Below, piece by piece: positions 40,639 to 49,799 of a stretch of 64,000 bases of DNA (positions within the stretch are counted from its first letter, which is position 1; each line of letters starts with the position of its first letter). Where the stretch lies: NCBI GenBank assembly GCA_902570265.1, contig CACFXF010000001.1, positions 98,536-162,535 of the forward strand. The letters run 5' to 3'. The notes beneath the pieces were generated by a model. That model had not been told where the DNA came from, made no database searches, and worked only from the letters and a program-made list of their open reading frames with translations. The stretch comes from an uncultured Alphaproteobacteria bacterium. GTDB taxonomy: Bacteria > Pseudomonadota > Alphaproteobacteria > Rhodobacterales > Rhodobacteraceae. A program made the translations under genes and the position numbers.

Positions 40639-41313
40639 TCAGTATTTTAATGAATATTTTCCAATTTTACTTTTTATCAAAAGTTTATCACCAAATTTTG
40701 ATAAAAGCTTTTTTCTTAATCTATAAATATGTGTTTGTAATGTGTGTGTATGATCTGAATTTTTTATTCCCCAAACTTGTTTAGATAACTCTTCCTTTTT
40801 TACATATTCACCATCATGCTGTCCAAGTTTAACTAATATTTTTAATTCAATATCAGTCAACAAAATTTTTATTTTAGACTTACTAATTATCTTTTTTTCA
40901 GATGGTTTGAGCATATATGAACCTATTTTTATAGTACTTAACTTATTTTTATGCTGAGATTTTAAAATTTCATCAATCAATTTAACAAAAAAATTTAACC
41001 GAAATGGTTTATTTAAAATTTTTGACATTAATTGATTTCTTAATAGGCGATCCCTATACCTATTATCTGATGATATGATGAATAATCGAGGGATAAGTTC
41101 TTTAAAATTATTTAAATAATTAATTTTGAAAGATTCATGATTAATTATTGTATCGTTTATAACATAAAGACTGAAGTTTTCTTCAAACTCAGTATCAATT
41201 AGTTTATTTATACTTTTAAAATGAACCCAACTATAATCTTTATAAACATCTTTTTGTTCATCCAAAATTGAAAATAACTCTGTGTCATTATCTATAATAG
41301 CGATTTTATACAT
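40639..41313 (-). CDS. OmpR/PhoB-type winged-helix response regulator with atypical receiver
   Basis: N-terminal receiver-like domain and C-terminal winged-helix DNA-binding domain (LTDIELKILVKLGQHDGEYVKKEEL ends before HTLQTHIYRLRKKL). The longest frame starts at 41556 but that part would overlap ribA; ATG 41313 starts exactly at the receiver strand MYKIAIIDND and I use it. Phosphosite strand reads LYVINDTI: by alignment N53 falls where Asp is expected, with D54 next; the acidic pocket is D8-N9-D10; S81 and K102 are present. So phosphorylation is doubtful. No partner kinase is nearby. It precedes xthA on the same strand. Confidence 0.78.
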   Translation of the reverse strand: MYKIAIIDNDTELFSILDEQKDVYKDYSWVHFKSINKLIDTEFEENFSLYVINDTIINHESFKINYLNNFKELIPRLFIISSDNRYRDRLLRNQLMSKILNKPFRLNFFVKLIDEILKSQHKNKLSTIKIGSYMLKPSEKKIISKSKIKILLTDIELKILVKLGQHDGEYVKKEELSKQVWGIKNSDHTHTLQTHIYRLRKKLLSKFGDKLLIKSKIGKYSLKY

Positions 41314-41431
41314 TTGATTATTTTCTTTTATCATTATATCTGTAATTAAAATATAATTTTGAAACACTTGTATTGTATATAATTTTAAGAATTTAATTAT
41401 AATATCTATTTCTTTATTTTGAAAGTTTAAG

Positions 41432-42538
41432 ATGATTTCATATTTTAGCAATAAATTAACCACTACTAGACAAATAAGTGATCTTAGATTTGGAATTCCT
41501 ATAATCTTAGGAAGCAATGGTACATATGAAATGATTATTGCGATTGAACCTCTCAATGAAGAAACTTTTCAAAAAATATTGGAATATAATAACTCATCTG
41601 ATTTAGAACCTTATCTAGCAATTACCAAAAACAGAGCTAATTTTTTAAAAGCTAGAGTCTATGATGGAAATATTGCAAGATTAAAACTACCAACTCCAAT
41701 TTCTTTTAATTGGATAAAATCAACATCTGATCCTTCTGAAGATTTTGAATATCCTCTTAAAGGACCATATTTCAGTTTGCGTGAAGGAAATAGTAATATT
41801 GCAAAAGTTGCTATTAATTTTTGTAAAAAGGCAGAACTATTACCTGCAGTACTTATTGTACCAATTAATTCAAAGGAACTAACAGAATTAAAAAAATCAG
41901 GATTTATTTACCAAAAAATAAGTAAAAATTTTGATACTAAAAGATCTAGTGATAATTTATCTCTAATTAGTTCTGGCAGAGTACCTATACCAGGAGGGTT
42001 GAATTCAAAAGTTTCGGTCTTTAGAGATTTGAACAGTCTAATAGAACATTATGCAATAGAAATAGGGTGTTTGGATTTGTCTCAACCAGTTTTAACTAGA
42101 CTACATTCAGCTTGTTTTACTGGAGACATTCTTCATTCATTAAAATGTGATTGTGGAGAACAATTATCTGCAACTATTAACAAAATTCAAATAGAGAAAA
42201 GCGGTGTTATTATTTATTTAAATCAAGAAGGAAGGGGAATAGGATTAGCAAATAAAATGAGGGCATATAAACTACAAGATTCTGGCCTAGACACTTTTGA
42301 AGCAAATCAAAGGCTTGGTTTTAATGATGATGAAAGAGACTTATCAATTGGATCAAGAATATTGAAAAAGCTTGGAATTAATCAAATTAAACTACTAACT
42401 AATAATCCTTCAAAAATAACAGCTTTTGAAAATTCAGGAATTAAAGTTGTGAAACGATTACCAATTTTATCTAAAGAGACTAAGGAAAATAAGTTATATA
42501 TTAAGACAAAAAAAGATAAAAGTGGTCACTTTTTTTGA
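41432..42538 (+). CDS. ribA: GTP cyclohydrolase II (alphaproteobacterial type with N-terminal domain)
   Basis: First step of riboflavin synthesis, opening GTP to the diaminopyrimidine. The zinc ligands are C228, C239 and C241 (LHSACFTGDILHSLKCDC); the catalytic NQEGRGIGL and later RLGFNDDERDLSIG and LLTNNPSKI are intact. The first 190 residues form an extra domain resembling a degenerate DHBP-synthase region, standard for alphaproteobacterial RibA. Its ATG overlaps the longest reading of the divergent regulator, which argues for that gene's shorter start. It ends 6 bp from converging yggS. Confidence 0.93.
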   Translation: MISYFSNKLTTTRQISDLRFGIPIILGSNGTYEMIIAIEPLNEETFQKILEYNNSSDLEPYLAITKNRANFLKARVYDGNIARLKLPTPISFNWIKSTSDPSEDFEYPLKGPYFSLREGNSNIAKVAINFCKKAELLPAVLIVPINSKELTELKKSGFIYQKISKNFDTKRSSDNLSLISSGRVPIPGGLNSKVSVFRDLNSLIEHYAIEIGCLDLSQPVLTRLHSACFTGDILHSLKCDCGEQLSATINKIQIEKSGVIIYLNQEGRGIGLANKMRAYKLQDSGLDTFEANQRLGFNDDERDLSIGSRILKKLGINQIKLLTNNPSKITAFENSGIKVVKRLPILSKETKENKLYIKTKKDKSGHFF

Positions 42539-42544
42539 TGATAT

Positions 42545-43195
42545 TTATCCTCTTTGTCCAAAAATAGCTGAACCAATTCTAACATCTGTTGATCCTAATT
42601 TGATAGCATCTACAAAATCATTACTCATACCCATAGAGACTCTAGGAAGCTCATGTTTCTTTGCGATTTCATATAATATTTTGAAATGATTTAAAGGAGA
42701 ATCATGTATTGGGGGCAAACACATTAATCCTACAATAGGCAATGAATGTTTGACTTTAGCTAACTCTAATATGTAGTCTAATTCATCTATTTTAACACCA
42801 GCTTTTTGATTTTCATTACCTGTATTAACCTGTATAAATAATTCAGGACAAAAACCTATCTTTTGTGATTCACTTGAAATTTTTAAAATTAATTTTTCAC
42901 GATCAATACTATGTATAACATTGAATAACTTCATAGCTTCTTTTACTTTATTTGTTTGTAAAGCACCTACTAAGTGTAATTGAACTTTACCATACTCATT
43001 AATCAGTTTAGGCCATTTCTCTAAACTCTCTTGAACCCTATTCTCTCCAAAAACGCGGTGTCCTTGTTCTAAAACTTTTTTTATTCTTGCTAATGGCTGA
43101 ACTTTTGAAACTGCTATGACATTAATCTCATCCTTTAGACGTCCTGCCTCCTCTTTAGCAATCTCAACTTTTGACAATATTTTTTCTAAACTCAT
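42545..43195 (-). CDS. Pyridoxal-phosphate homeostasis protein (YggS/PLPBP)
   Basis: Single-domain alanine-racemase-like TIM barrel that binds PLP and buffers B6 vitamers, without known catalysis. PLP lysine K31 in VIAVSKVQP, then VFGENRVQESLEKWP, HLVGALQTNK, FIQVNTGNENQKAG, GLMCLPP and a final SMGMSNDFVDAI with GSTDVRIGSAIFG. Length of 216 aa is normal. It follows the malonyl-CoA-synthetase-like gene by 9 bp on the same strand. Confidence 0.93.
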   Translation of the reverse strand: MSLEKILSKVEIAKEEAGRLKDEINVIAVSKVQPLARIKKVLEQGHRVFGENRVQESLEKWPKLINEYGKVQLHLVGALQTNKVKEAMKLFNVIHSIDREKLILKISSESQKIGFCPELFIQVNTGNENQKAGVKIDELDYILELAKVKHSLPIVGLMCLPPIHDSPLNHFKILYEIAKKHELPRVSMGMSNDFVDAIKLGSTDVRIGSAIFGQRG

Positions 43196-43204
43196 TATTT
43201 TTCA

Positions 43205-44719
43205 TTATTTAAAGTAATCTTTATATTCTTCCCTAAGCTTATTTTTTAAAATTTTTCCTAGAGTGTTCCTAGGAAAAGAATTTATAAAAATGTATCCTTT
43301 TGGACATTTATATTTAGCTAGTTTTTTTGTTAATATTTCTGAAATTTTTTTAGAATCAATTTTGATACTCTCTTCCTTTATTATAATGGAAAGGATTGAT
43401 TCGCCTAGATCTTTATGGGGGACTCCTATTACAGCATTTTCTTTAATCCCTTCAATACTATTAATAACATCTTCAATTTCTTTTGGATATACATTAAATC
43501 CACCTGAAATGATAAGATCTTTCAATCTTCCAACTATTTCTAAATATCCATTATTATCAAATTTTCCTAAATCCTCGGTTTTGAAATAATTGTCTTTAGT
43601 AAATGAATCAGCTGTTTTACTTAGCATTTTCCAGTACCCAGAAAAAACATTTTTTCCTTTTACTTGAACTTCACCAACTTGTCCGTGGGATAATAATTGT
43701 CCCGATACTTGATCAACAATTCTAACATCTATACCAGGCAAAGGAAAACCAACTTTACCTGAAATTCTAAAGCCTTTGTAAGGATTTGAGCAAATCATAT
43801 TAGTTTCCGTCATACCATATCTTTCAAGTATCCTCTTACCTGTTGCTTTAAAAAATCTATCATTAGTTTCTTTAGTTAAAGGAGCACTCCCAGAAATAAA
43901 AAGTCGAATATTTTTAACAAGTAATTTTGTTAACTTCTTGGATTCCAATAATCTTGAATAATAAGTAGGTACACCCATAAGTACTGTTGCATAAGGTAAA
44001 TTATTAGTTATTGCTTCTAATTCAAATTTTTCTAGAAAAATCATCTTTGCAGATGACAATAAAATAACATTTGTTGCCACAAAAAGACCATGAGTATGAT
44101 AAATAGGGAGAGCATGAATAAGATTATCTTCACAGTCAAAACACCAATATTCTCTTAATGTTTTAGCATTAGATAATAAATTTTCTTGTGTTATCATTGC
44201 ACCTTTAGATCTGCCTGTCGTCCCTGAAGTATATAAAATAGCTGCTATGTCATTAAGATTTCTTTCGATTGGTTTTTTTTCATAATGTTTGTTTTTTAGA
44301 GAACTGTTTGAAATAGATCCGGATCCGTCAAGCTCAACTGTTTCTATTGAAAAAGTTTTATCTAGTTTTTTATTTTTTAACTGAAAGCAAGTTTCTTTAT
44401 CTGTTATTAATAATTTACTTTCAGAGTCTTTTAAAAAATATAAAAGTTCATCATCTGTATAGTTATGGTTTAAGGGTAAAAAAATGAGACCTCTATGAAT
44501 ACAAGCTCCATAAATTGACAAAAAATAATGGGATTTTTTTAATTTTAATGCTACCCTATCGCCAGGACTAAGACCCTTTTCTTTAAAGAAAAAAGATATT
44601 TTTTCAACTGAATTGATATACTCTTTATATGTTACTGTATGTTGATTTTGTAAACTAAGGAATATCTTCTCACTTAAACGATGTTTTTCAAAGAGTTCTT
44701 GATACAACGAATTTGTCAT
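43205..44719 (-). CDS. Malonyl-CoA synthetase-like (MatB/ACSF3) acyl-CoA ligase
   Basis: Adenylate-forming acyl-CoA synthetase, 504 aa. P-loop AAILYTSGTTGRSKGAM, then ALPIYHTHGLFVATN, the A5 motif ERYGMTETNM, YFKTEDLGKF and RLKDLIISGGFNVYPKEIE. The order PIYHTHGL and RLFISGSAPL, with SGSAPL near the carboxylate site, fit the MatB branch that activates malonate or methylmalonate. Medium-chain synthetases are the alternative. No malonyl-CoA decarboxylase or transporter lies next to it. Start ATG 44719. Confidence 0.8.
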   Translation of the reverse strand: MTNSLYQELFEKHRLSEKIFLSLQNQHTVTYKEYINSVEKISFFFKEKGLSPGDRVALKLKKSHYFLSIYGACIHRGLIFLPLNHNYTDDELLYFLKDSESKLLITDKETCFQLKNKKLDKTFSIETVELDGSGSISNSSLKNKHYEKKPIERNLNDIAAILYTSGTTGRSKGAMITQENLLSNAKTLREYWCFDCEDNLIHALPIYHTHGLFVATNVILLSSAKMIFLEKFELEAITNNLPYATVLMGVPTYYSRLLESKKLTKLLVKNIRLFISGSAPLTKETNDRFFKATGKRILERYGMTETNMICSNPYKGFRISGKVGFPLPGIDVRIVDQVSGQLLSHGQVGEVQVKGKNVFSGYWKMLSKTADSFTKDNYFKTEDLGKFDNNGYLEIVGRLKDLIISGGFNVYPKEIEDVINSIEGIKENAVIGVPHKDLGESILSIIIKEESIKIDSKKISEILTKKLAKYKCPKGYIFINSFPRNTLGKILKNKLREEYKDYFK

Positions 44720-44803
44720 GATTCACACTACATTAATGTTGAAATTACGCTATCATATGAATTACTTTAATCAATACTACTAGGTCAATTTCATGAGGTT
44801 TTT

Positions 44804-45244
44804 TTGTTAATCAATGTCCAAAGAGTTAGTTCTTCTTCAGTTGAAGTTAATGGATCTATAGTAGCTCAAATAAATAAAGGGATTGTATGTCTGATTTGTG
44901 CTGTTCCAAATGATACAGTAAATACTTGCGAGAGAGTTGTAGAAAAATTGTCCAAACTACGTATATTCAATGACCTTAATGGAAAAATGAATAAATCATT
45001 AATTGATATAAATGGTTCCGTACTAATGGTCAGTCAATTTACGTTAGCAGCAAATACAAAAAGTGGAAATCGTCCTGATTTCAGAAGAGCAATGGAACCT
45101 AAACAAGCAAAATTGTTATTTGATCATTTAGTTAAACGAATGAAAGATAAAAATATAAAAACAAAAACTGGCCTTTTTGGAGCAAATATGAAGTTAATTA
45201 TTTGTAATGATGGACCAGTGACTATACCAATGGATATACAATAA
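44804..45244 (+). CDS. dtd: D-aminoacyl-tRNA deacylase
   Basis: Removes D-amino acids (and glycine from tRNA-Ala) from mischarged tRNAs. Conserved: VQRVSSSSVEVNG start, VSQFTLAANTKSGNRPDF active-site Ser/Thr segment and the FGANMKLIICNDGPVTIP end; length of 146 aa is normal. Start is TTG 44804 with GAGG at 44795-44798; the nearby ATG 44793 is out of frame. A gene that polices D-amino acids is in keeping with the possible D-amino-acid metabolism at the right end. It ends 1 bp from the converging transporter. Confidence 0.94.
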   Translation: MLINVQRVSSSSVEVNGSIVAQINKGIVCLICAVPNDTVNTCERVVEKLSKLRIFNDLNGKMNKSLIDINGSVLMVSQFTLAANTKSGNRPDFRRAMEPKQAKLLFDHLVKRMKDKNIKTKTGLFGANMKLIICNDGPVTIPMDIQ

Positions 45245-45245
45245 A

Positions 45246-46235
45246 TTAGTAGTTATTATTTTTTCTAGTTACAACAACCAAAATTCCAATTGATACAATA
45301 AATAAACTAATCCAACTAAATTTGGATGGAATTTCTGATAAAATAAAGAAACCTAAGACTGCTCCTGATATTGGTACTGCAGCTAAAATTGAGGAAGCCT
45401 TAGCAGTACCAATAGATTTAGCAGCAAAAGCTGTTAAATATAATCCAAAGATATTTGGGACAAAACCCTGAAATATTATGTTTATCAATACGTCTCTATC
45501 ATACAAAGATGTATCAAAAAAATCGAAACTTTTGGGTAAAAATAAAATCCATATTGGTAAATAAAATATTGCGTTGATAAAACAAATTGAATAAAGAATT
45601 TGGCTAAATTTTAAATCCCATTTATCTACTAAAATGATAAAAAAACTTAGAAAAAAAGCAGAAAAAATGAAATAAATATCTCCTTTCCAACTATTTTTCA
45701 ATATTTCATATGGATGATCGAATAATATAATTAATGAACCTATTAAAATTAGTGTTGTCCCAATTAATTCTAATTTTAATAACTTCCTTCCAAGTACGTA
45801 ACCTATAAAAACAGTTATAGCAGGGAGAAAACCATTCATAAAAACTCCACCATGATAAGCAGGAGAATAATAAAAACCTCCGAATGCTAATAACGCATAA
45901 AACGGGCCAATAGAGAATGCAGTTATCAGTGATTTTTTTAAACTTATTGTTTTCCAAATGCGAAAATAAAAAATAAAAGGCAAAATAAATAAAGAAGATA
46001 AACCAAATCTTATAGCGGCTAAATCGTATATACTTAATTGTGTCTTAACCCCAATACGACTAACTATTAGCCAAAAAGACCAAATAAAAACAACAAGTAA
46101 TGCAGCAATAATTCCAAGAATTTTTTTATTCTGGAATAAATCTAATTTTGTAATTTTTTCAAAAATTTTATCATCCAGAATTGGTAAAACAAAATATAAA
46201 GCGTTCAGACGTTCTAATAAAACTAGAAAATACAA
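45246..46235 (-). CDS. EamA/DMT-family membrane transporter
   Basis: Ten-helix drug/metabolite transporter family protein. Two EamA repeats are visible: helices from IIAALLVVFIWSFWLIVSR through LIGSLIILFDHPY, and FIFSAFFLSFFIILVD to FIVSIGILVVVTRK. The substrate is unknown. The longest frame opens at TTG 46235, giving about 45 extra residues before the first EamA helix; no in-frame ATG exists before that helix, so the start is uncertain (a CTG near 46179 is possible). It is divergent from kynureninase (54 bp) and converges on dtd. Confidence 0.8.
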   Translation of the reverse strand: MYFLVLLERLNALYFVLPILDDKIFEKITKLDLFQNKKILGIIAALLVVFIWSFWLIVSRIGVKTQLSIYDLAAIRFGLSSLFILPFIFYFRIWKTISLKKSLITAFSIGPFYALLAFGGFYYSPAYHGGVFMNGFLPAITVFIGYVLGRKLLKLELIGTTLILIGSLIILFDHPYEILKNSWKGDIYFIFSAFFLSFFIILVDKWDLKFSQILYSICFINAIFYLPIWILFLPKSFDFFDTSLYDRDVLINIIFQGFVPNIFGLYLTAFAAKSIGTAKASSILAAVPISGAVLGFFILSEIPSKFSWISLFIVSIGILVVVTRKNNNY

Positions 46236-46289
46236 AAAATATCTTTATTATCAATAGGTACATTTTTAATCCTGAAAGTTCAATTAATA

Positions 46290-47489
46290 ATGGTCAATAA
46301 TCTCCATAAAAAATATAGACCTTTATTTCAAATTCCCGAAAATTGGATTTATTTTGATGGAAACTCTTTGGGACCTTTACAAAAAACTATCATAAAAAAA
46401 GTTTCTAATATGATAAGTAATGAGTGGGGAGAACAAATAATAAAAGGTTGGAATAAATCTAATTGGATGACCCAACCTGATAGCGTAGGCAATATAATTG
46501 CAAAATTAATTGGTGCTGATAAAAATAGTGTTACTGTTGGTGATACTTTGGCAATTAAACTCTTTCAAGCAATATCAGGTGCGCTTCAAGTTTCAAAAAA
46601 GACAGGTTTCGTTCTAAGTGATGAATCAAACTTTCCGTCTGATTTATATATTGCAAACTCATATTTAAAAGAAAAGAATTTATCAGAAGTAAAATTGGTA
46701 AATAAGACAAAAATAGAAGACGAATTACAAAAAGGTAAAATTTCTATACTCATGTTAACTCAAGTTGATTATCGAACTGGTGAGTTATATGATTTAAAAA
46801 AAATAAATAATATCGCAAAAAAAATGGGAGTAATAACTGTTTGGGATTTTGCTCATTCTATAGGAGCTTTACCCCTTAATGTACGTGAAGATGGTGTTGA
46901 TTTTGCTGTAGGTTGTACATATAAATATCTTTGTGGGGGACCAGGTTCACCAGCATTTATATATGTTAATCCAAAATATATAGATAAAATTAATCCAATA
47001 ATTGCTGGATGGTTAGGACATGAAAACCCTTTTAATTTTGATCTGAACTACAAACCAGCTAGAGATATTAAAAGATTTAGAATAGGTACCCCTCCTGTAA
47101 TTCAAATGTCAGCTTTAGAAGAGGCACTAAAAATATGGGATAATGTTGATATAAATTTAATTAGAAAAGAAGCTCAACTACTTACCTCACTTTTTATTGA
47201 TAACATCAATGATTTAAAGTTTGATATGAAATTAATTAGCCCCAGACATTCTGACCAAAGAGGTAGTCAAGTGGCTTATGTAACTAAAAATGCATATGAA
47301 AAAATGCAAGCTTTAATTGATTTCGGTGTAATAGGGGATTATAGAGAACCTAATATTATGCGATTTGGTTTTAATCCATTATATAATTCAGAAGAAGATA
47401 TTATTAAAGCAATAGAAATATTAAATAAAATATTAAAAGATAATCTATGGAAAAATAAAAAGTATTCTAAAAGAAAATTAGTTACATAA
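46290..47489 (+). CDS. kynU: Kynureninase-family PLP enzyme
   Basis: Fold-type I PLP enzyme that cleaves kynurenine to anthranilate and alanine. N-terminal YFDGNSLGPL, the phosphate-binding region, VWDFAHSIGALPL with D186, and the Schiff-base lysine K212 in CTYKYLCGGPGSPAF. FRIGTPPVIQMSALE is also typical. Length of 399 aa is normal. No tryptophan dioxygenase or kynurenine formamidase lies nearby, so it may serve a partial kynurenine route or another 3-oxo amino acid. aroQ follows 60 bp downstream. Confidence 0.88.
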   Translation: MVNNLHKKYRPLFQIPENWIYFDGNSLGPLQKTIIKKVSNMISNEWGEQIIKGWNKSNWMTQPDSVGNIIAKLIGADKNSVTVGDTLAIKLFQAISGALQVSKKTGFVLSDESNFPSDLYIANSYLKEKNLSEVKLVNKTKIEDELQKGKISILMLTQVDYRTGELYDLKKINNIAKKMGVITVWDFAHSIGALPLNVREDGVDFAVGCTYKYLCGGPGSPAFIYVNPKYIDKINPIIAGWLGHENPFNFDLNYKPARDIKRFRIGTPPVIQMSALEEALKIWDNVDINLIRKEAQLLTSLFIDNINDLKFDMKLISPRHSDQRGSQVAYVTKNAYEKMQALIDFGVIGDYREPNIMRFGFNPLYNSEEDIIKAIEILNKILKDNLWKNKKYSKRKLVT

Positions 47490-47549
47490 CTTTTGAACGG
47501 TTTAATTTAAATTTTATTGTTAATATACATTTTGATACAGGGAACAATT

Positions 47550-47990
47550 ATGAGTAGTCTTATTTATATAATTAATGGGCCAAATTTAAATCTCCTAGGA
47601 CAAAGAGAACCTAGTATATATGGCACCCATACCTTAAAAGACATTGAAAATAACTGCTTAGAAATAGCAAAAAAAAATAATATAAAAATAAAGTTTTTAC
47701 AGAGTAATGCAGAGCACGAAATAATTAATTGGATACACAATGCAAGAGAAGATGCATCAGGTATTATTATAAATCCAGCTGCATTTTCTCATACTTCTAT
47801 AGCTATATTAGATGCTTTAACTTTATTTGAAGAACATATAATTGAAGTCCATATAAGTAATATACATAAAAGAGAAAGCTTTAGACATAATTCATATGTT
47901 TCTCAAAAATCTACTGCTGTTATAGCGGGTTTTGGAATAGATGGTTATAAAATTGCATTAGAAAAGATGATAAATTTGTGTTCAAATTAA
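47550..47990 (+). CDS. aroQ: Type II 3-dehydroquinate dehydratase
   Basis: Third step of the shikimate pathway. Conserved IINGPNLNLLGQREPSIYG at the start, LQSNAEHEIINWIHNAR, IINPAAFSHTSIAI and EVHISNIHKRESFRHNS are all present. The frame opens earlier (47517), but ATG 47550 carries an ACAGGGA ribosome site and gives the standard 146-aa protein. It complements aroC at 2519. An AccB-AccC pair that often follows aroQ is absent; an unknown gene follows instead. Confidence 0.96.
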   Translation: MSSLIYIINGPNLNLLGQREPSIYGTHTLKDIENNCLEIAKKNNIKIKFLQSNAEHEIINWIHNAREDASGIIINPAAFSHTSIAILDALTLFEEHIIEVHISNIHKRESFRHNSYVSQKSTAVIAGFGIDGYKIALEKMINLCSN

Positions 47991-48015
47991 AATCTTTTTA
48001 ATTTTACTTCAAAAA

Positions 48016-48540
48016 ATGTTTAATATCATTACTGTAACAATGCAATTTGATCCATTAGAAGATCGAATTATAATGGACTGTTCTAATAAATCAAAGGACA
48101 CTCAACGATTATGGTTAACCAGAAGATTATTAAACAGATTGATACCAAGTCTAACTGACCAATTAGAAGCCAATTCTTCTAACAAAATTTCCAAAGAGCT
48201 AGAGCAAGCTTTTGCCCAAGAAAAAGCTGAAATAAAAAAAATAAAAACCAAATCTGTTGTATTAAAAAAAGATAATCCGTCTTGGCTTGTTACAAGTGTA
48301 AAAGTTGAAAAAAGTAAATTCGAATTTAAACTTTTATTTATAAACGAAAATTTATCAGAGACCATTGGAAAAGACGGTAACCAAAAAAAAGCAGAATTTG
48401 TTTTAGCTATTTCTAATTTAAGACAATGGCTAAATGCATTATTCAAAATTTATAATAAAGCTGAGTGGGATACAAAGTGTTTCCCTAATTGGATAGATGA
48501 CTTTAATTTAAAATATGAAAAAAAACCATTAATAAACTAA
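48016..48540 (+). CDS. Conserved protein of unknown function with LWLTRR motif
   Basis: A 174-residue cytosolic protein. Residues about 10-45 read FDPLEDRIIMDCS and RLWLTRRLLNRLIPSL, a pattern I have the impression recurs in hypothetical proteins of several proteobacteria, but I know no function. The middle is Lys/Glu-rich and probably helical, and the C-terminal half has FVLAISNLRQWLNALFKIY. Start uncertain between ATG 48016 and ATG 48040; neither has a ribosome site. It is 25 bp after aroQ and ends one base before the terminator at 48541, which probably stops this transcript. Confidence 0.65.
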   Translation: MFNIITVTMQFDPLEDRIIMDCSNKSKDTQRLWLTRRLLNRLIPSLTDQLEANSSNKISKELEQAFAQEKAEIKKIKTKSVVLKKDNPSWLVTSVKVEKSKFEFKLLFINENLSETIGKDGNQKKAEFVLAISNLRQWLNALFKIYNKAEWDTKCFPNWIDDFNLKYEKKPLIN

Positions 48541-48564
48541 AAAGCCCCAAAAGAATGGGGCTTT
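48541..48564. terminator. Bidirectional intrinsic terminator
   Basis: Perfect 8-bp inverted repeat AAAGCCCC (48541-48548) and GGGGCTTT (48557-48564) with loop AAAAGAAT. On the plus strand an AT-rich tail follows (TTTATTTTTG); on the minus strand the stem ends in five Ts. It lies between two converging genes, the LWLTRR unknown and livK, and can serve both. It is the only GC-rich terminator hairpin I find in the window. Confidence 0.9.
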
Positions 48565-48590
48565 AAAATTTATTTTTGTACAAATTTTAA

Positions 48591-49787
48591 CTATTTGATA
48601 ACTACTGGTTTCCACTTACCGTCGACAACCGTATTCTTACTAAATAGCCCAGCAACATCTCCATTCTTGTCAAAATCCTGAGGACCGGCTGCTCCTACAT
48701 AATCAATACTTCCACCAGATGCTAATATTTCTTTAGCTTTTTTCCATTCACCAGGTAATATTTTCTCTCCAGGACCATTAGCCACTTCTCTAAGTGCAGC
48801 TGCAATTTTAGATCTATCAGCCGATCCTACTTTTTCAATAGCTAATGCCATTAAAAATGCAGCATCATAAGAGTTAGGTACAAAAGGATCTGATGCAGGT
48901 ACTCCAGCAGCATCCGCATGCTTTCTCCAAGATTTAAAAGCATCAGTACTTGAATCAGACGCAGAAGTTGTGAATGTAACATTACCAAGATTTTCAGCTC
49001 CTAACTGGTCAATTACTTCTTGAGCTAGCATTCCGTCTGCACCTATAAAATTTTCAAATGCACCTGTTTCTAAAGCATTTCGCATTATAGTAATTCCACT
49101 TGAACCATAATAGGCAAATAATGCTAAATTATCAGAACCGGACCCCAAAGTATTAACCTCAGATCTATATGAAGCTTTATTTGGTTCATGAGCTTCATTA
49201 CCTGTAATTTTTCCACCCATTGAAGTAAATGCTTTTGAGAAAACTGCTGCAATAGCAGCATTATAGTCGTCATTAGCATAAGAAACTGCTATATCTTTAA
49301 TACCTTTAGACATTGCTAATTCTGCTAAGGCTATTCCTTGGTAAGCATCAGAAGCAGCTGTTCTAAAAACTAAATCTGTTCCATTTTCCATTTCACTAAT
49401 AGCAGGTGAAGAAGCTGAAACCGATAACGTTACAACTCCAGCTGGTATGGATACAGACTCTGCTTGAGCAATAGTTGCTCCAGAGCAAACAGGTCCCACT
49501 ATTCCAGTAACAACTTCAACATTTACTAACTTTGTAACCGCATCTACTGCAGCTACTGGATCACAAGCACTATCAACTTTAACAGCAACATATTTTTGAC
49601 CATCGGAAAACAAGCCTCCTTGATCATTTACATGCTCAACAGCTAAATCAACAGCCGCTGACATTGGTTTTACCAATTCTGGTATAGGACCTGTTCGAGC
49701 CATTGGGTTACCTATTTTCACATCTGAATAAGCAACTGAACTTAAACCCGCAATAACCATCCCTGAAATTAATATTTTCTTCATCAT
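48591..49787 (-). CDS. livK: Branched-chain amino-acid ABC transporter, periplasmic binding protein
   Basis: Type I periplasmic binding protein of the LivJ/LivK (HAAT) family. A signal peptide MMKKILISGMVIAGLSSVAY is cut before DVKIG. VGPVCSGATIAQAESVSIP, RTAASDAYQGIALAELA and NSYDAAFLMALAIEKVG are typical. The ligand cannot be named: the family carries branched-chain and other amino acids, amides and aromatic acids. GGGAG lies 6 bases before ATG 49787. It is the last gene of the transporter string, after the permease genes, instead of first. Confidence 0.9.
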   Translation of the reverse strand: MMKKILISGMVIAGLSSVAYSDVKIGNPMARTGPIPELVKPMSAAVDLAVEHVNDQGGLFSDGQKYVAVKVDSACDPVAAVDAVTKLVNVEVVTGIVGPVCSGATIAQAESVSIPAGVVTLSVSASSPAISEMENGTDLVFRTAASDAYQGIALAELAMSKGIKDIAVSYANDDYNAAIAAVFSKAFTSMGGKITGNEAHEPNKASYRSEVNTLGSGSDNLALFAYYGSSGITIMRNALETGAFENFIGADGMLAQEVIDQLGAENLGNVTFTTSASDSSTDAFKSWRKHADAAGVPASDPFVPNSYDAAFLMALAIEKVGSADRSKIAAALREVANGPGEKILPGEWKKAKEILASGGSIDYVGAAGPQDFDKNGDVAGLFSKNTVVDGKWKPVVIK

Positions 49788-49799
49788 ATGATATCTCCC

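Noticed and set aside
41314..41556. N-terminal 81-residue extension of the OmpR-type regulator
   Set aside because: It overlaps divergent ribA and lies before a clear receiver start at ATG 41313; no domain in the extension.
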